A stretch of DNA of 64,000 nucleotides from Pseudomonas baltica. Its GTDB lineage: Bacteria > Pseudomonadota > Gammaproteobacteria > Pseudomonadales > Pseudomonadaceae. The DNA lies in assembly GCF_031880315.1 (NCBI RefSeq), contig NZ_CP134771.1:372001-436000 (forward strand), given 5' to 3'. The notes below the pieces were generated by a model that worked only from the letters and a program-made list of their open reading frames with translations, was not told where the DNA came from and made no database searches. Below are positions 50,785 to 59,352 of the stretch, one piece after another. Positions within the stretch are counted from its first letter, which is position 1, and each line of letters opens with the position of its first letter. The translations under genes were made by a program, and so were the position numbers.

Positions 50785-51120
50785 ATGCGAATGAAAGTCC
50801 TCTCTGCCTTGGCCTTGGCGTTGTCCCTGGCAAGCACTGGCGCCCTCGCCAATGAAGTGGTGGGCGCGGTGGTCGGTGGAGCTGCCGGTGCCGTGGTGGG
50901 TAATCAGGCCGCCGGCACTCAGGGCGCTGTAGTCGGTGCGGTGGCCGGCGGCGTGCTGGGCGCAGTGGTGTCGAACCTGCTGGATGAGGGTCACGGCGGC
51001 GGCCATCACGATCATCATGAAGAGCGCGGCCGCGGCCCCGAGATGCGTGGCCCAGGTGGACCCGGCGGCGAGCACTTTCACGATGATCGTCGCGGCCCGC
51101 CCGGTGACGGACCACGCTGA
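50785..51120 (+). CDS. Glycine-zipper outer-membrane-type small protein with His-rich tail
   Basis: A 111-aa protein: signal peptide ending GALA, then two glycine-zipper helices VVGAVVGGAAGAVVGNQAAG and AVVGAVAGGVLGAVVSNLL, followed by a tail rich in His, Gly and Asp/Arg (GGHHDHHEERGRGPEMRGPG). Glycine-zipper proteins of this kind insert in envelope membranes; the histidine cluster may bind metal ions. In the same direction as the preceding lipoprotein, 105 bp away. No function recognised. Confidence 0.75.
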   Translation: MRMKVLSALALALSLASTGALANEVVGAVVGGAAGAVVGNQAAGTQGAVVGAVAGGVLGAVVSNLLDEGHGGGHHDHHEERGRGPEMRGPGGPGGEHFHDDRRGPPGDGPR

Positions 51121-51185
51121 TCCTCAGAGCCTGAGTCCATTTGCCATTGCAGTCGCTGCAGCGCTTTGGAAGGCCTGCATTCAAG

Positions 51186-51932
51186 TCAGAAGACCACTTG
51201 CAAGATCCCCTGACGGCACTCTTTCAAGGCCATCTTGATGCTGTCATGGGCCTCGGCAATCCGAGCAGTCGGGCCAACGACCGAAACTGCATAGTGGCCC
51301 TGATCGATCGGCAGGCTGGTCGACACTGAACCGACCCCTGTCCTGTGCTCCCCCGCATCATAGGCGAAGCCCTCACGGCGAACTGCGGCGAGCTCGACCA
51401 GCAATTGCTCCAGCGTCCGCGTCATGGGTGTCATCTGTTTCATCTTGCCGGTCAGCATCTCGATCACCGCGTCATCGCTCATCGATGCCAGCACCACCTT
51501 GCCTGCCGACGACGCATAGACCGTCAGGAAGGTCCCCGAACCAGGCGCCACGCGCAGCTCCTGATGCGACACCACTGAATGCAGGATCAACATTTCCAGG
51601 CCATTGGCGTGGGTCAGCACTGCGGTTTCACCGGTCTGGTGCGACAGGGCCTCGAGGAACGCCCGGGCGCGGTGGGTGATGTCCAAGTGGCTGCGCGCGG
51701 CCAGGCGCATCAGCGCAGGCCCAAGACGCACGCCGCCTGCGCCGCGCACCTCGAGCAACTGCTCGAGCGCCAGGGCATCGACCAGCCGTTGTACGGTGGA
51801 ACGCGGTAACTCGATACGCTTGGCTATCTCCCCCAGGCTCAGCCCCTTGGGCTCATCTTCAAGACTGCGCAGGATAGACGCCGCGCGCGAAATCACTTGA
51901 ATGCCACTGCGCTCTGCATCATCGGAACTCAT
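51186..51932 (-). CDS. IclR family transcriptional regulator
   Basis: IclR-type regulator of 248 aa. Winged HTH: IQVISRAASILRSLEDEPKGLSLGEIAKRIELPRSTVQRLVDALALEQLL; effector domain: SHQTGETAVLTHANG, YASSAGKVVLAS, and REGFAYDAGEHRTGVGSVSTSL. The start at 51932 is backed by AGGGAG. It is divergent from the MFS/HlyD/OprM efflux operon at 52058 and should control it, as seen for several tripartite pumps that export aromatic or phenolic compounds. Ligand unknown. Confidence 0.92.
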   Translation of the reverse strand: MSSDDAERSGIQVISRAASILRSLEDEPKGLSLGEIAKRIELPRSTVQRLVDALALEQLLEVRGAGGVRLGPALMRLAARSHLDITHRARAFLEALSHQTGETAVLTHANGLEMLILHSVVSHQELRVAPGSGTFLTVYASSAGKVVLASMSDDAVIEMLTGKMKQMTPMTRTLEQLLVELAAVRREGFAYDAGEHRTGVGSVSTSLPIDQGHYAVSVVGPTARIAEAHDSIKMALKECRQGILQVVF

Positions 51933-52057
51933 CTGCCTTGCTCCCTGTATCGCTGATCGGTACACTGCACCGAATTCTAGCCCATTTTGTGTTCGGCACT
52001 GCCAGTTTATTTCAGCAGGCTGCCTGTCGAGCCCCCCCTTGCGATGAAACCCCTGTC

Positions 52058-53584
52058 ATGAGTCCGCCTCCTGCTCCACCCGCCCCTGCGCCTTTTACCT
52101 GGCGCCTGGCCCTTGGCCTTGTCGGGGTGCTGATCGCTGCCCTGACCTCAGGCATCAACGACCGCGTCACCGACATCGCGCTGATCGATCTGCTTGGACA
52201 TTTCGGCCTGGGCCATGACCAAGGCACGTGGATCAGCACCGCCTACGCCGCCGCTGAAGTCTCGGCGATGCTGCTGGCACCATGGTTTGCGGTGACCTTG
52301 TCGCTGCGCCGCTTCGCTATCGTCGTCACCTTGCTGTTCGTCACTTTCGGCATGCTCTGCCCCTTTGCTCCCAACGTCGCCAGCCTGGTGACCTTGCGCG
52401 TGCTGCAGGGCCTCGCCGGCGGCGCGCTGCCGCCGCTGTTGATGACGGTGGCGCTGCGCTTTCTGCCTTGGCATATCAAACTGTACGGTTTGTCGGCCTA
52501 TGCGCTCACCGCCACCTTCGGCCCCAACCTGGCGCTGCCCTTGGCCGCACTGTGGACCGAAGGCGCCGACTGGCGCCTGGTGTTCTGGGAGATCGTACCG
52601 GCCGGTTTGCTGGGCGCCGCGTTGATCGCCTTCGGTTTGCCCCAGGACCCGGTCCGCTTTGAACGCTTCAAGCAGTTCGACTGGCGCGGTGCGCTGCTCG
52701 GCGCCGGTGGTTTGAGCATGCTGATCGTTGCCCTGACGCAAGGCGAACGCCTCGATTGGCTGGAGTCACCGCTGATCGCCTGGCTGCTGCTGGGCGCCGC
52801 GGCGTGCGTGCCACTGTTTGTGCTGAACGAGTGGTTCCATCCGCTGCCGATCTTCAAGATCCAGCTGCTGGAACGGCGCAACTTCGCCTACGGCGTACTG
52901 ACCCTGATGCTGTTTTTGTTCGTGGGCCTGGCCGGCACCGCCATTCCGACCGCCTACCTGACGAGCGTACAGGGCTATCGACCGCTGCAAAGCATGCCGC
53001 TGGCACTGAGCATCGGCTTGCCGCAATTATTGCTGGCGCCGCTGGTGGCGACCCTGATCAACCGCAACTGGGTCGACGCCCGCTACGTGATCGCCACCGG
53101 CCTGGTGCTGCTGACGGTCGCCTGCCTGGGCGGCGCGCAGTTGACCGATGACTGGAACCGCGACAATTTCTATTGGCTGCAGGCAATTCATGCGGTAGCG
53201 CAGCCCATGATCGTGGTGCCCTTGCTGATGCTGGCCACCGGCGTGATCCATCCGATGGAAGGACCGTTCGCCTCGGCCATGGTCAACAGCATGCGCGGCC
53301 TGGCCTCGGTACTGGCCAGCGTCGCCCTGGAAAACTTCATCACTGCCCGTGAACATTTTCATTCCAACGTGCTGCTCGACCAGCTCGGTAACCGTCACAG
53401 CCTGGTCGCACCGTTGCTGGACAGCAACACCGCACAAATGGCCGCCCGGGTGCATCGACAGGCCCTGGTGCTGACCTACGCCGACGCGTATATGGCCGTA
53501 CTTGTAGTGATCGCCCTCCTGGCATTGGTGTTGTTGATCCTGCCCAAGCGCGCCCTTCCCCCGCAACCCCCGATTCCCACGTGA
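52058..53584 (+). CDS. MFS multidrug efflux transporter (EmrB/DHA2 type), first gene of tripartite pump
   Basis: Inner-membrane proton antiporter of 508 aa with about 14 helices. Blocks TWISTAYAAAEVSAMLLAPWF, LVTLRVLQGLAGGALPPLLMTVALRFLP and TATFGPNLALPLAALW are typical of the DHA2/EmrB drug:H+ branch, with an embedded Arg after the first motif. A long Pro-rich start precedes helix 1. ATG at 52058; the longer frame is not protein-like. The stop overlaps the HlyD gene start. Exports a hydrophobic or aromatic substrate with its partners. Confidence 0.9.
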   Translation: MSPPPAPPAPAPFTWRLALGLVGVLIAALTSGINDRVTDIALIDLLGHFGLGHDQGTWISTAYAAAEVSAMLLAPWFAVTLSLRRFAIVVTLLFVTFGMLCPFAPNVASLVTLRVLQGLAGGALPPLLMTVALRFLPWHIKLYGLSAYALTATFGPNLALPLAALWTEGADWRLVFWEIVPAGLLGAALIAFGLPQDPVRFERFKQFDWRGALLGAGGLSMLIVALTQGERLDWLESPLIAWLLLGAAACVPLFVLNEWFHPLPIFKIQLLERRNFAYGVLTLMLFLFVGLAGTAIPTAYLTSVQGYRPLQSMPLALSIGLPQLLLAPLVATLINRNWVDARYVIATGLVLLTVACLGGAQLTDDWNRDNFYWLQAIHAVAQPMIVVPLLMLATGVIHPMEGPFASAMVNSMRGLASVLASVALENFITAREHFHSNVLLDQLGNRHSLVAPLLDSNTAQMAARVHRQALVLTYADAYMAVLVVIALLALVLLILPKRALPPQPPIPT

Positions 53585-54624
53585 GCCCTCGTCTGATGAA
53601 ACATAGAACCGCTGTCTCCCTGGTCAGCCTGGCCGTCGTCCTGTGCGTCGGCTATGGCGCCTTCCACCTGCTGCGCAGCGATGCCCGGCAAAGCACCGAC
53701 GACGCCTATATCAGCGCCGACTCGGTATTGATTGCCCCGCGTATCGCCGGCCAGCTGAGCGAAGTGGCCGTCGAAGACAACCAGCGGGTCAAGGCCGGTG
53801 ATCTGCTTGCACGCCTGGACGACGGCGATTACCTCGCAGCCCAGGCCGCTGCGGCGGCGACCCTGGCCGGGACCCGCGCCGAGCTGAAAAACCTCGACGC
53901 CAGCATTGCCCGTCAGGCCGCAATCATCGATCAGGCCGCGGCGGCCACCCGCGCCAGCAGCGCCTCACTCAAATACGCCCAGGCCAACGCCCAGCGTTAT
54001 CGCAACCTGTCGAGCAGCGGTGCCGGCACCCAGCAGGAAAGCCAGCGCTCGGATGCCGAACTGCAAGGCGCCGAAGCCGCCCGTGATCGCGACGCTGCGG
54101 CGCAGGTAGCAGCGGCGCGCAGCCTGGATGTGCTCAAGGCCCAGCGCGAAGTGGCCCAGGCCACCGTCGATCACGCTCAGGCCGCACTGCGCCAGGCGGA
54201 TCTGAACGTCGGCTACACGCGCATCACCGCGCCGCAGGACGGCATGATTGGCCAGCGCTCAGCGCGGGCGGGTGCCTACGTGCCGGTCGGCACGCCGCTC
54301 ATGGCAGTGGTTCCGCTGGACCAGATCTACGTGGTGGCCAATTTCCGCGAAACCCAGCTGGCCGACATGCGCGCCAATCAAACCGTGAGCATCCATGCCG
54401 ACAGCCATCCGGATCAGCTCTTCAAGGGCCATCTGCAAAGCCTGTCGCCTGCCACCGGTTTGAGCTTTTCGGCGATTGCCCCGGACAACGCCACGGGCAA
54501 CTTCACCAAGATCGCTCAGCGCATTCCGGTAAAAATCATCTTCGAACCCGGTCAGCAGCATATGGATGCCCTGCGCGTGGGCATGTCGGTGGTGGTCGAT
54601 GTCGACACTCGCGAGGGCCAGTGA
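53581..54624 (+). CDS. HlyD/EmrA family membrane-fusion protein
   Basis: Periplasmic adaptor of 347 aa, anchored by one N-terminal helix (VSLVSLAVVLCVGYGAFHLL). The lipoyl block VLIAPRIAGQLSEVAVEDNQRVKAGDLLARLD is followed by a long Ala/Gln-rich coiled-coil hairpin (about 75-200) and the returning barrel AVVPLDQIYVVANFRETQLADM. Start GTG at 53581 overlaps the MFS stop (GTGA); an ATG at 53596 would remove five residues. Bridges the transporter to the outer-membrane channel. Confidence 0.9.
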   Translation: MSPRLMKHRTAVSLVSLAVVLCVGYGAFHLLRSDARQSTDDAYISADSVLIAPRIAGQLSEVAVEDNQRVKAGDLLARLDDGDYLAAQAAAAATLAGTRAELKNLDASIARQAAIIDQAAAATRASSASLKYAQANAQRYRNLSSSGAGTQQESQRSDAELQGAEAARDRDAAAQVAAARSLDVLKAQREVAQATVDHAQAALRQADLNVGYTRITAPQDGMIGQRSARAGAYVPVGTPLMAVVPLDQIYVVANFRETQLADMRANQTVSIHADSHPDQLFKGHLQSLSPATGLSFSAIAPDNATGNFTKIAQRIPVKIIFEPGQQHMDALRVGMSVVVDVDTREGQ

Positions 54625-54625
54625 C

Positions 54626-56029
54626 ATGCGTCGTCTTGCCCTGTTATTGAGTGTCGCCAGCCTCGCCGCGTGCAGCGTCGGGCCGGATTTCGTCAAGCCG
54701 ACGCCCGCGCTGCCCAGCCAATGGCAGGCCGACAAGGCACAGGCCGCACCAGTGGATCGCCAGTGGTGGCAGCTGTTGGGCGATCCGCAGCTGACGGCGC
54801 TGATCGAGCGCGCGGCCAAGGCCAACCTCGATATTCGCACCGCCAGCAACCGCCTGGATCAGAGCCGCAACAGCCGCCAGATCAGCGCGGCGGCGCAGCT
54901 GCCAGGGGTGAGTGGCACGGGTAGCTATCAGCGGGCTCGCAACAGTGGGGTGGGCCTCAATGACCCGTCCTTCGAGGACGGCAAGGCGCCCTATGAACTG
55001 TGGAACAGCACCGTCGATGCCAGTTGGGAAGTCGATCTGTGGGGCCATGTGCGCCGCAGCCTGGAAGCCGCCGACGCCGAGATCGCCCTCACCCAGGCCG
55101 AGCGCGATGGCGTGGTGCTGAGCATTACCGCGCAGATGGCCGATGACTATGTGCGCCTGCGCGGTGTTCAGGCGCGCCTGGACGTGGCCCGGCAAAACCT
55201 CGAGATCGCCCGCCAGAACCAGACGCTAACCCAGACGCGCTTTGAAAACGGTGTGACCACCAACCTGGACACCGCCAACGCAGCGGCTGCGGTCGAAACC
55301 ATCCAAGCGACGCTGCCGATGCTGGAGGCCGAACAAGCGCGCCTGATCAATGCCATGAGCTTCCTGCTGGGGGCCGAGCCCGGCGCCTTGCACGCCCAAT
55401 TGCAGACCCCCAAGGCGATCCCCCATGCGGCGCCTGACGTGCCCCTGGGCCTGCCCTCGGAGCTGGCGCAGCGGCGCCCCGATATCCAGCGCGCCGAGGC
55501 GGCCCTGCACCGCGCCACAGCGGCCATCGGGGTGGCCAAGGCGGACTTCTATCCGCGCATCAGCCTGGGCGCCAGCGTCGGCTTTCAGGCGCTGGACGGC
55601 AGTGATCTGGGCAGCTGGAATTCCCGTGACTGGTCCTATGGACCCAGCCTGTATCTGCCGATCTTCCAGGGCGGCCGCCTGACCGGCACCCTGGCCTTGC
55701 GCGAGCATCAGCAGCAGGCCGCAGCGATCGATTACCAACGGACGGTCCTGGCCGCCTGGCATGAAGTGGACGACGCGCGCACCGACTACGCCGCCGAGCA
55801 GCAGCATTATGCGGCGTTGAATCGCGCGGTCGAGCAGAACCAGCTCGCACTGAGCACCGCTCGCCAGCGCTACAAGGAGGGCGCGATCGACTTTATCAAC
55901 GTGCTGAATGTGCAACGGGCATTGCTGGAGACGCAAAGCGCACTGGTGGGCAGTGCGACCCAGGCGGCGCTGGATCGAGTGCAGTTGTACAGGGCGCTGG
56001 GTGGGGGCTGGCCGCAAGCGTTGCGCTGA
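54626..56029 (+). CDS. Outer membrane efflux lipoprotein (NodT/OprM family)
   Basis: TolC-like channel of 467 aa. MRRLALLLSVASLAACSVGP is a lipoprotein signal with lipobox LAAC. The repeated OEP domains show DIRTASNRLDQSRNSRQISAAAQLPGVSGTGSY, WEVDLWGHVRRSLEAADAEIALTQAERD and WREVD-type WHEVDDARTDYAAEQQHYAALN. The GRLTGTLALREHQQQAAA block and IDFINVLNVQRALLETQSALV are family hallmarks. GAGGGCC precedes the ATG at 54626, one base after the adaptor stop. Completes the pump. Confidence 0.92.
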   Translation: MRRLALLLSVASLAACSVGPDFVKPTPALPSQWQADKAQAAPVDRQWWQLLGDPQLTALIERAAKANLDIRTASNRLDQSRNSRQISAAAQLPGVSGTGSYQRARNSGVGLNDPSFEDGKAPYELWNSTVDASWEVDLWGHVRRSLEAADAEIALTQAERDGVVLSITAQMADDYVRLRGVQARLDVARQNLEIARQNQTLTQTRFENGVTTNLDTANAAAAVETIQATLPMLEAEQARLINAMSFLLGAEPGALHAQLQTPKAIPHAAPDVPLGLPSELAQRRPDIQRAEAALHRATAAIGVAKADFYPRISLGASVGFQALDGSDLGSWNSRDWSYGPSLYLPIFQGGRLTGTLALREHQQQAAAIDYQRTVLAAWHEVDDARTDYAAEQQHYAALNRAVEQNQLALSTARQRYKEGAIDFINVLNVQRALLETQSALVGSATQAALDRVQLYRALGGGWPQALR

Positions 56030-56057
56030 GGCTGACGGCCTCTGCGCCATCACCCTC

Positions 56058-57074
56058 TCAGCTCTCGCGCACCATCAACTCGAACCCCAGGTCCTGCACC
56101 TGGGGCTCGCCGGGCTTGTGATCCAGCAGGTCCAGCAGCTTCTGCGCCGCGTGCCGGCCAATGGCGGCGCGCGGCGTACGGATCGAGGTCAACCGCGGCA
56201 CCACGTGGGCCGAGGCCGGCAAATCGTTGAAACCGATCATCGCCACCTGCTGCGGCACCGCAACGCCCTGACGCGAGGCTTCATAGATCGCCCCGTGTGC
56301 CAGGTCATCGTTGCAAAAGAACAGCCCATCGACCTGCGGGTGCTCGCGCAGCACCCTGGCGAACATCTCGCCGCCCAGGCCAATGGACGATGGCAACGGC
56401 GACATGAACTCCAGTGCCGGGTCATAACAGCCGGCATCGCGCAGGGTCTGCCGGAAGCCCTCGGCGCGTTGCATCACGCGGGGATCCAGTTGCGCCGCGA
56501 CGTAGCCGATATGCCGGCGCCCGCGCTCAAGCAGATAGCTGGCGGCCACCTGCCCGGCCTGTTGCTGGGAAAACCCCACGCACGGCGCGTCGCTCTGGGC
56601 CTGCAACTCCATCATGTGCACACACGGCACCCCGCTGGCCGCCAGCATGCGCCGCGACGCCTCGGTGCGATCGAAGCCGGTCAGCAGAAAACCGCGCGGC
56701 TGATAGGCCAGGTAGTTGCGGATGAGGTTTTCCTCGGCGCCGACATCGTAGTGGAAATTGCCGATCAGCACTTCCAGGCCACGGCCATGCATGACCTGGT
56801 GAATGGCTTCGAGGGTATCGATGAACAGCTGGTTGGACAGCGACGGGATAAGCACCACGATCGATTGGCTCTGGGCGCTGGCCAGCGCGCGCGCCGCCGT
56901 GTTGGCCACGTAACCCAGGCTGGCCGCGGCCTGCTGGACCTTGGCCACCAGCTCGGGCGCGACAGTAGGCACGCCACGCAAGGCGCGCGAAGCGGTGATG
57001 GGCGAAACGCCAGAGAGCTTGGCCACCTCGCTGAGCGTAGGACGACCGGTGGTACGGGTGCCGATTCGGGTCAT
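56058..57074 (-). CDS. gntR: LacI family regulator, gluconate type (GntR)
   Basis: LacI/GalR regulator of 338 aa. HTH TGRPTLSEVAKLSGVSPITASRALRG with hinge LGYVANTAARALASAQSQSI (GntR/IdnR subgroup); effector domain with FSQQQAGQVAASYLLERGRRHIGYV and IRTPRAAIGRHAAQKLLDLL. Start: the ATG at 57074 (MTRIGTRTTGRP), preceded by an A-rich run lacking an obvious ribosome site; a GTG 14 codons earlier is possible. It is divergent from gntK-gntT and probably represses them until gluconate binds. Confidence 0.93.
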   Translation of the reverse strand: MTRIGTRTTGRPTLSEVAKLSGVSPITASRALRGVPTVAPELVAKVQQAAASLGYVANTAARALASAQSQSIVVLIPSLSNQLFIDTLEAIHQVMHGRGLEVLIGNFHYDVGAEENLIRNYLAYQPRGFLLTGFDRTEASRRMLAASGVPCVHMMELQAQSDAPCVGFSQQQAGQVAASYLLERGRRHIGYVAAQLDPRVMQRAEGFRQTLRDAGCYDPALEFMSPLPSSIGLGGEMFARVLREHPQVDGLFFCNDDLAHGAIYEASRQGVAVPQQVAMIGFNDLPASAHVVPRLTSIRTPRAAIGRHAAQKLLDLLDHKPGEPQVQDLGFELMVRES

Positions 57075-57291
57075 GATTTTTGTTTTTTTCGACTTGCAAG
57101 GACGGGGAACGGGCACTAAGGTAGCGCTGTCTCAGCGTAGTGGCAATATTGCTTTGTAACGCGCTGCTACGCTGCGCGGATAATCGAATATAACAACGTT
57201 GCACAAACTACATTAATAAAATCAAGGGCATGGCGAACCTCGACACCTTTTGCGGTGATCGACGACGGCAATGACCCCCCTGGAGGTACCG
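57075..57291. promoter_or_regulatory. Divergent gntR/gntK regulatory region
   Basis: AT-rich between 57180 and 57225. It holds an eight-bp dyad CAACGTTG at 57194-57201 in ATAACAACGTTGCAC, with the central CG typical of LacI-family sites, a candidate GntR operator. TGGAGG before 57292 is the gntK ribosome site. Confidence 0.45.
57080..57087 (-). promoter_or_regulatory. Hfq-Crc type CA motif just upstream of the gntR start
   Basis: Read on the minus strand, AAAAACAA fits AANAANAA and ends six bases before the gntR ATG, inside GAAAAAAACAAAAATC, where a normal Shine-Dalgarno is missing. This fits catabolite repression of translation. Confidence 0.5.
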
Positions 57292-57831
57292 ATGGTTTCC
57301 CCTCTTTCCGCGATCGTGGTCATGGGCGTGTCAGGTTGCGGTAAAAGCAGCGTCGGCGCCGAAATTGCCAAAGTCAGCGGCGGTCACCTGATCGAAGGTG
57401 ACAGCTTTCACCCTGCTGCCAATATCGAAAAAATGAGTGCTGGCCACCCGCTGGATGATACCGACCGTGCCGGTTGGCTCACCAAGCTGGGCGAAGAGCT
57501 CGCGCGCTGCGTCAAAGCCGGTGATCGCCCCATCCTGACCTGCTCGGCATTGAAGAAGTCCTACCGCAAGACACTGCGCGACGCGGTGCCCAACCTGGGT
57601 TTCGTGTTCCTCGAGCTGACGCGCAGCGATGCCGCCTACCGCGTGTCGCACCGCCCAGGCCATTTCATGCCCGCCAGCCTGATCGACAGCCAGTTCGCCA
57701 CGCTCGAGTCACCGACAGGTGAACCCCTGACGCTGACCGTCGACGCGTCAGTGCCTATCCCCGACATCGCCGTGCAGGTCGACCACTGGATCGACGACCT
57801 CGGTGCACCGACCCTGACCCGTACGGCTTGA
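57292..57831 (+). CDS. gntK: Gluconokinase
   Basis: Carbohydrate kinase of 179 aa that phosphorylates gluconate to 6-phosphogluconate with ATP. Walker A GVSGCGKS at residues 12-19, HLIEGDSFHPAANIEKMSAGHPLDDTDRAGWL (gluconate and Mg site), CSALKKSYRKTLR and SHRPGHFMPASLIDSQFATLE are all diagnostic of the GntK/IdnK family. The ATG at 57292 has TGGAGG just upstream; the earlier ATG at 57271 would place this site inside the gene. First gene of the gntK-gntT unit. Confidence 0.95.
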   Translation: MVSPLSAIVVMGVSGCGKSSVGAEIAKVSGGHLIEGDSFHPAANIEKMSAGHPLDDTDRAGWLTKLGEELARCVKAGDRPILTCSALKKSYRKTLRDAVPNLGFVFLELTRSDAAYRVSHRPGHFMPASLIDSQFATLESPTGEPLTLTVDASVPIPDIAVQVDHWIDDLGAPTLTRTA

Positions 57832-57919
57832 AACGCGCATGTGTGGGGTTGCAAAGACAGCGCTACCCCACATTGATCGGCCTTGAAAAAAACCACAAAC
57901 AAGATGAGGCATTGAGTCC

Positions 57920-59272
57920 ATGTTTGGATTAGCGAACGACACGTACCTGCTGCTGGATGCAATGGTGACCATTATTGGCCTGATCCTGCTGATCACCTGG
58001 GCCAAGGTTCACCCTTTCGTGGCCTTGACCATCGCCGCCGGCTTTTTGGGCCTGACCTCCGGCATGCCGGTGGCCAAGGTGATGAAATCCTTCCAGGACG
58101 GCTTCGGCGGCGTACTGGGCTTTGTCGGTATCGTGCTGGCGCTGGGCACCATGCTCGGCAAGCTGATGGCCGACTCGGGCGGCGCCGACCAGATCGCGCA
58201 AACCTTGATCCGCAAGTTCGGCAAGCAGAACATCCATTGGGCAATGATGTTCTCGGCGTTCCTGGTGGGTATCCCGCTGTTCTTCGAAATTGGCTTCGTG
58301 CTGCTGATCCCGCTGGTGTTCATCGTCGCGCGGCGCTCAGGCGTATCGCTGGTGAAAATCGGCATTCCGCTGCTCGCCGGCCTTTCCGTAGTCCACGGCC
58401 TGGTGCCGCCGCACCCGGGGCCGCTGCTGGCCATCGGGGTGTTCGGTGCCGACATTGGCAAGACCATCCTTTACGGCCTGATCGTCGCCCTGCCGACTGC
58501 CATCGTCGCCGGCCCGATCTACGGTAACTGGATTTCCAAGCGCATTCCGGGCAACCCGTCCACCGAACTGATGGACCAGATCGCCAAGGAATCGACCCAC
58601 GAAAACCTGCCAAGCTTCAGCATCACTCTGATCACCATTCTGTTGCCGGTGTTCCTGATGCTGCTCAAGACCTTCGCCGATATCATCCTGCCGGCCGATC
58701 ATATCTTCCGGCAGTGGATGGACTTTCTCGGTCACCCGATCACCGCGTTGTTGGCGGCGTTGCTGTTGGCCTTCTACACCTTTGGTTCGGCGCGCGGGTT
58801 CAGCCGTCAAGCAATCATGAAGATGCTCGACCAGAGCCTGGCGCCTACCGCAGCCATCGTGCTGATCGTGGGTGCGGGTGGCGGCTTCAAGCAGATGCTG
58901 GTGGACACCGGGGTCGGTAACATCATCGGCCACATGGCGGTGCAGGCCGAGATTTCGCCGATCCTGCTGGCGTGGCTGGTGGCTGCGGTGATTCGCGTGG
59001 CCACAGGTTCGGCGACCGTAGCGACCATCACGGGCGCCGGTATCGTCGCCCCGGTGGTTGGTTTGATCCCGGGCGTCAACCGCGAACTGCTGGTACTGGC
59101 GACCGGCGCTGGCTCGGTGATCCTCTCCCACGTCAACGATGCGGGTTTCTGGCTGGTCAAGCAGTACTTCAACATGACCGTGGCTGAAACGTTCAAGACC
59201 TGGAGCATGATGGAGACCATCCTCTCGGTGGTGGGCATCATCCTGATCATGCTGTTGTCGCTGGTGGTCTGA
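57920..59272 (+). CDS. gntT: Gluconate:H+ symporter, GntP family
   Basis: Inner-membrane carrier of 450 aa with about 12-14 helices. Family blocks: GLILLITWAKVHPFVALTIAAGFLGLTSGMP, FEIGFVLLIPLVFIVARRSG, VPPHPGPLLAIGVFGADIGKTI, and the end block ATGAGSVILSHVNDAGFWLVKQYFNMT, the GntP signature. Imports gluconate for GntK. The 88-bp gap to gntK contains an inverted repeat (GTGGGGT at 57842-57848 and ACCCCAC at 57864-57870) and an A-rich run, possible sites of RNA processing or Hfq-Crc binding. Confidence 0.95.
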   Translation: MFGLANDTYLLLDAMVTIIGLILLITWAKVHPFVALTIAAGFLGLTSGMPVAKVMKSFQDGFGGVLGFVGIVLALGTMLGKLMADSGGADQIAQTLIRKFGKQNIHWAMMFSAFLVGIPLFFEIGFVLLIPLVFIVARRSGVSLVKIGIPLLAGLSVVHGLVPPHPGPLLAIGVFGADIGKTILYGLIVALPTAIVAGPIYGNWISKRIPGNPSTELMDQIAKESTHENLPSFSITLITILLPVFLMLLKTFADIILPADHIFRQWMDFLGHPITALLAALLLAFYTFGSARGFSRQAIMKMLDQSLAPTAAIVLIVGAGGGFKQMLVDTGVGNIIGHMAVQAEISPILLAWLVAAVIRVATGSATVATITGAGIVAPVVGLIPGVNRELLVLATGAGSVILSHVNDAGFWLVKQYFNMTVAETFKTWSMMETILSVVGIILIMLLSLVV

Positions 59273-59297
59273 TACACCACATCCCCTGCCGGGAGGA

Positions 59298-59339
59298 GGT
59301 TCTGCCTGCGAGACCGTTAAAGGCTTTGCAGGCAGAGCC
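59298..59339. terminator. Hairpin between convergent gntT and ilvA
   Basis: GGTTCTGCCTGC at 59298-59309 pairs with GCAGGCAGAGCC at 59328-59339 (one G-T pair). No strong T run follows, so termination efficiency is uncertain; a REP-like origin is also possible. Confidence 0.55.
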
Positions 59340-59352
59340 GCTCTCACAGGCA

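Noticed and set aside
57842..57870. GTGGGGT/ACCCCAC hairpin in the gntK-gntT gap as a terminator
   Set aside because: There is no T run after it, and gntT lies in the same direction and is expected to be co-expressed.
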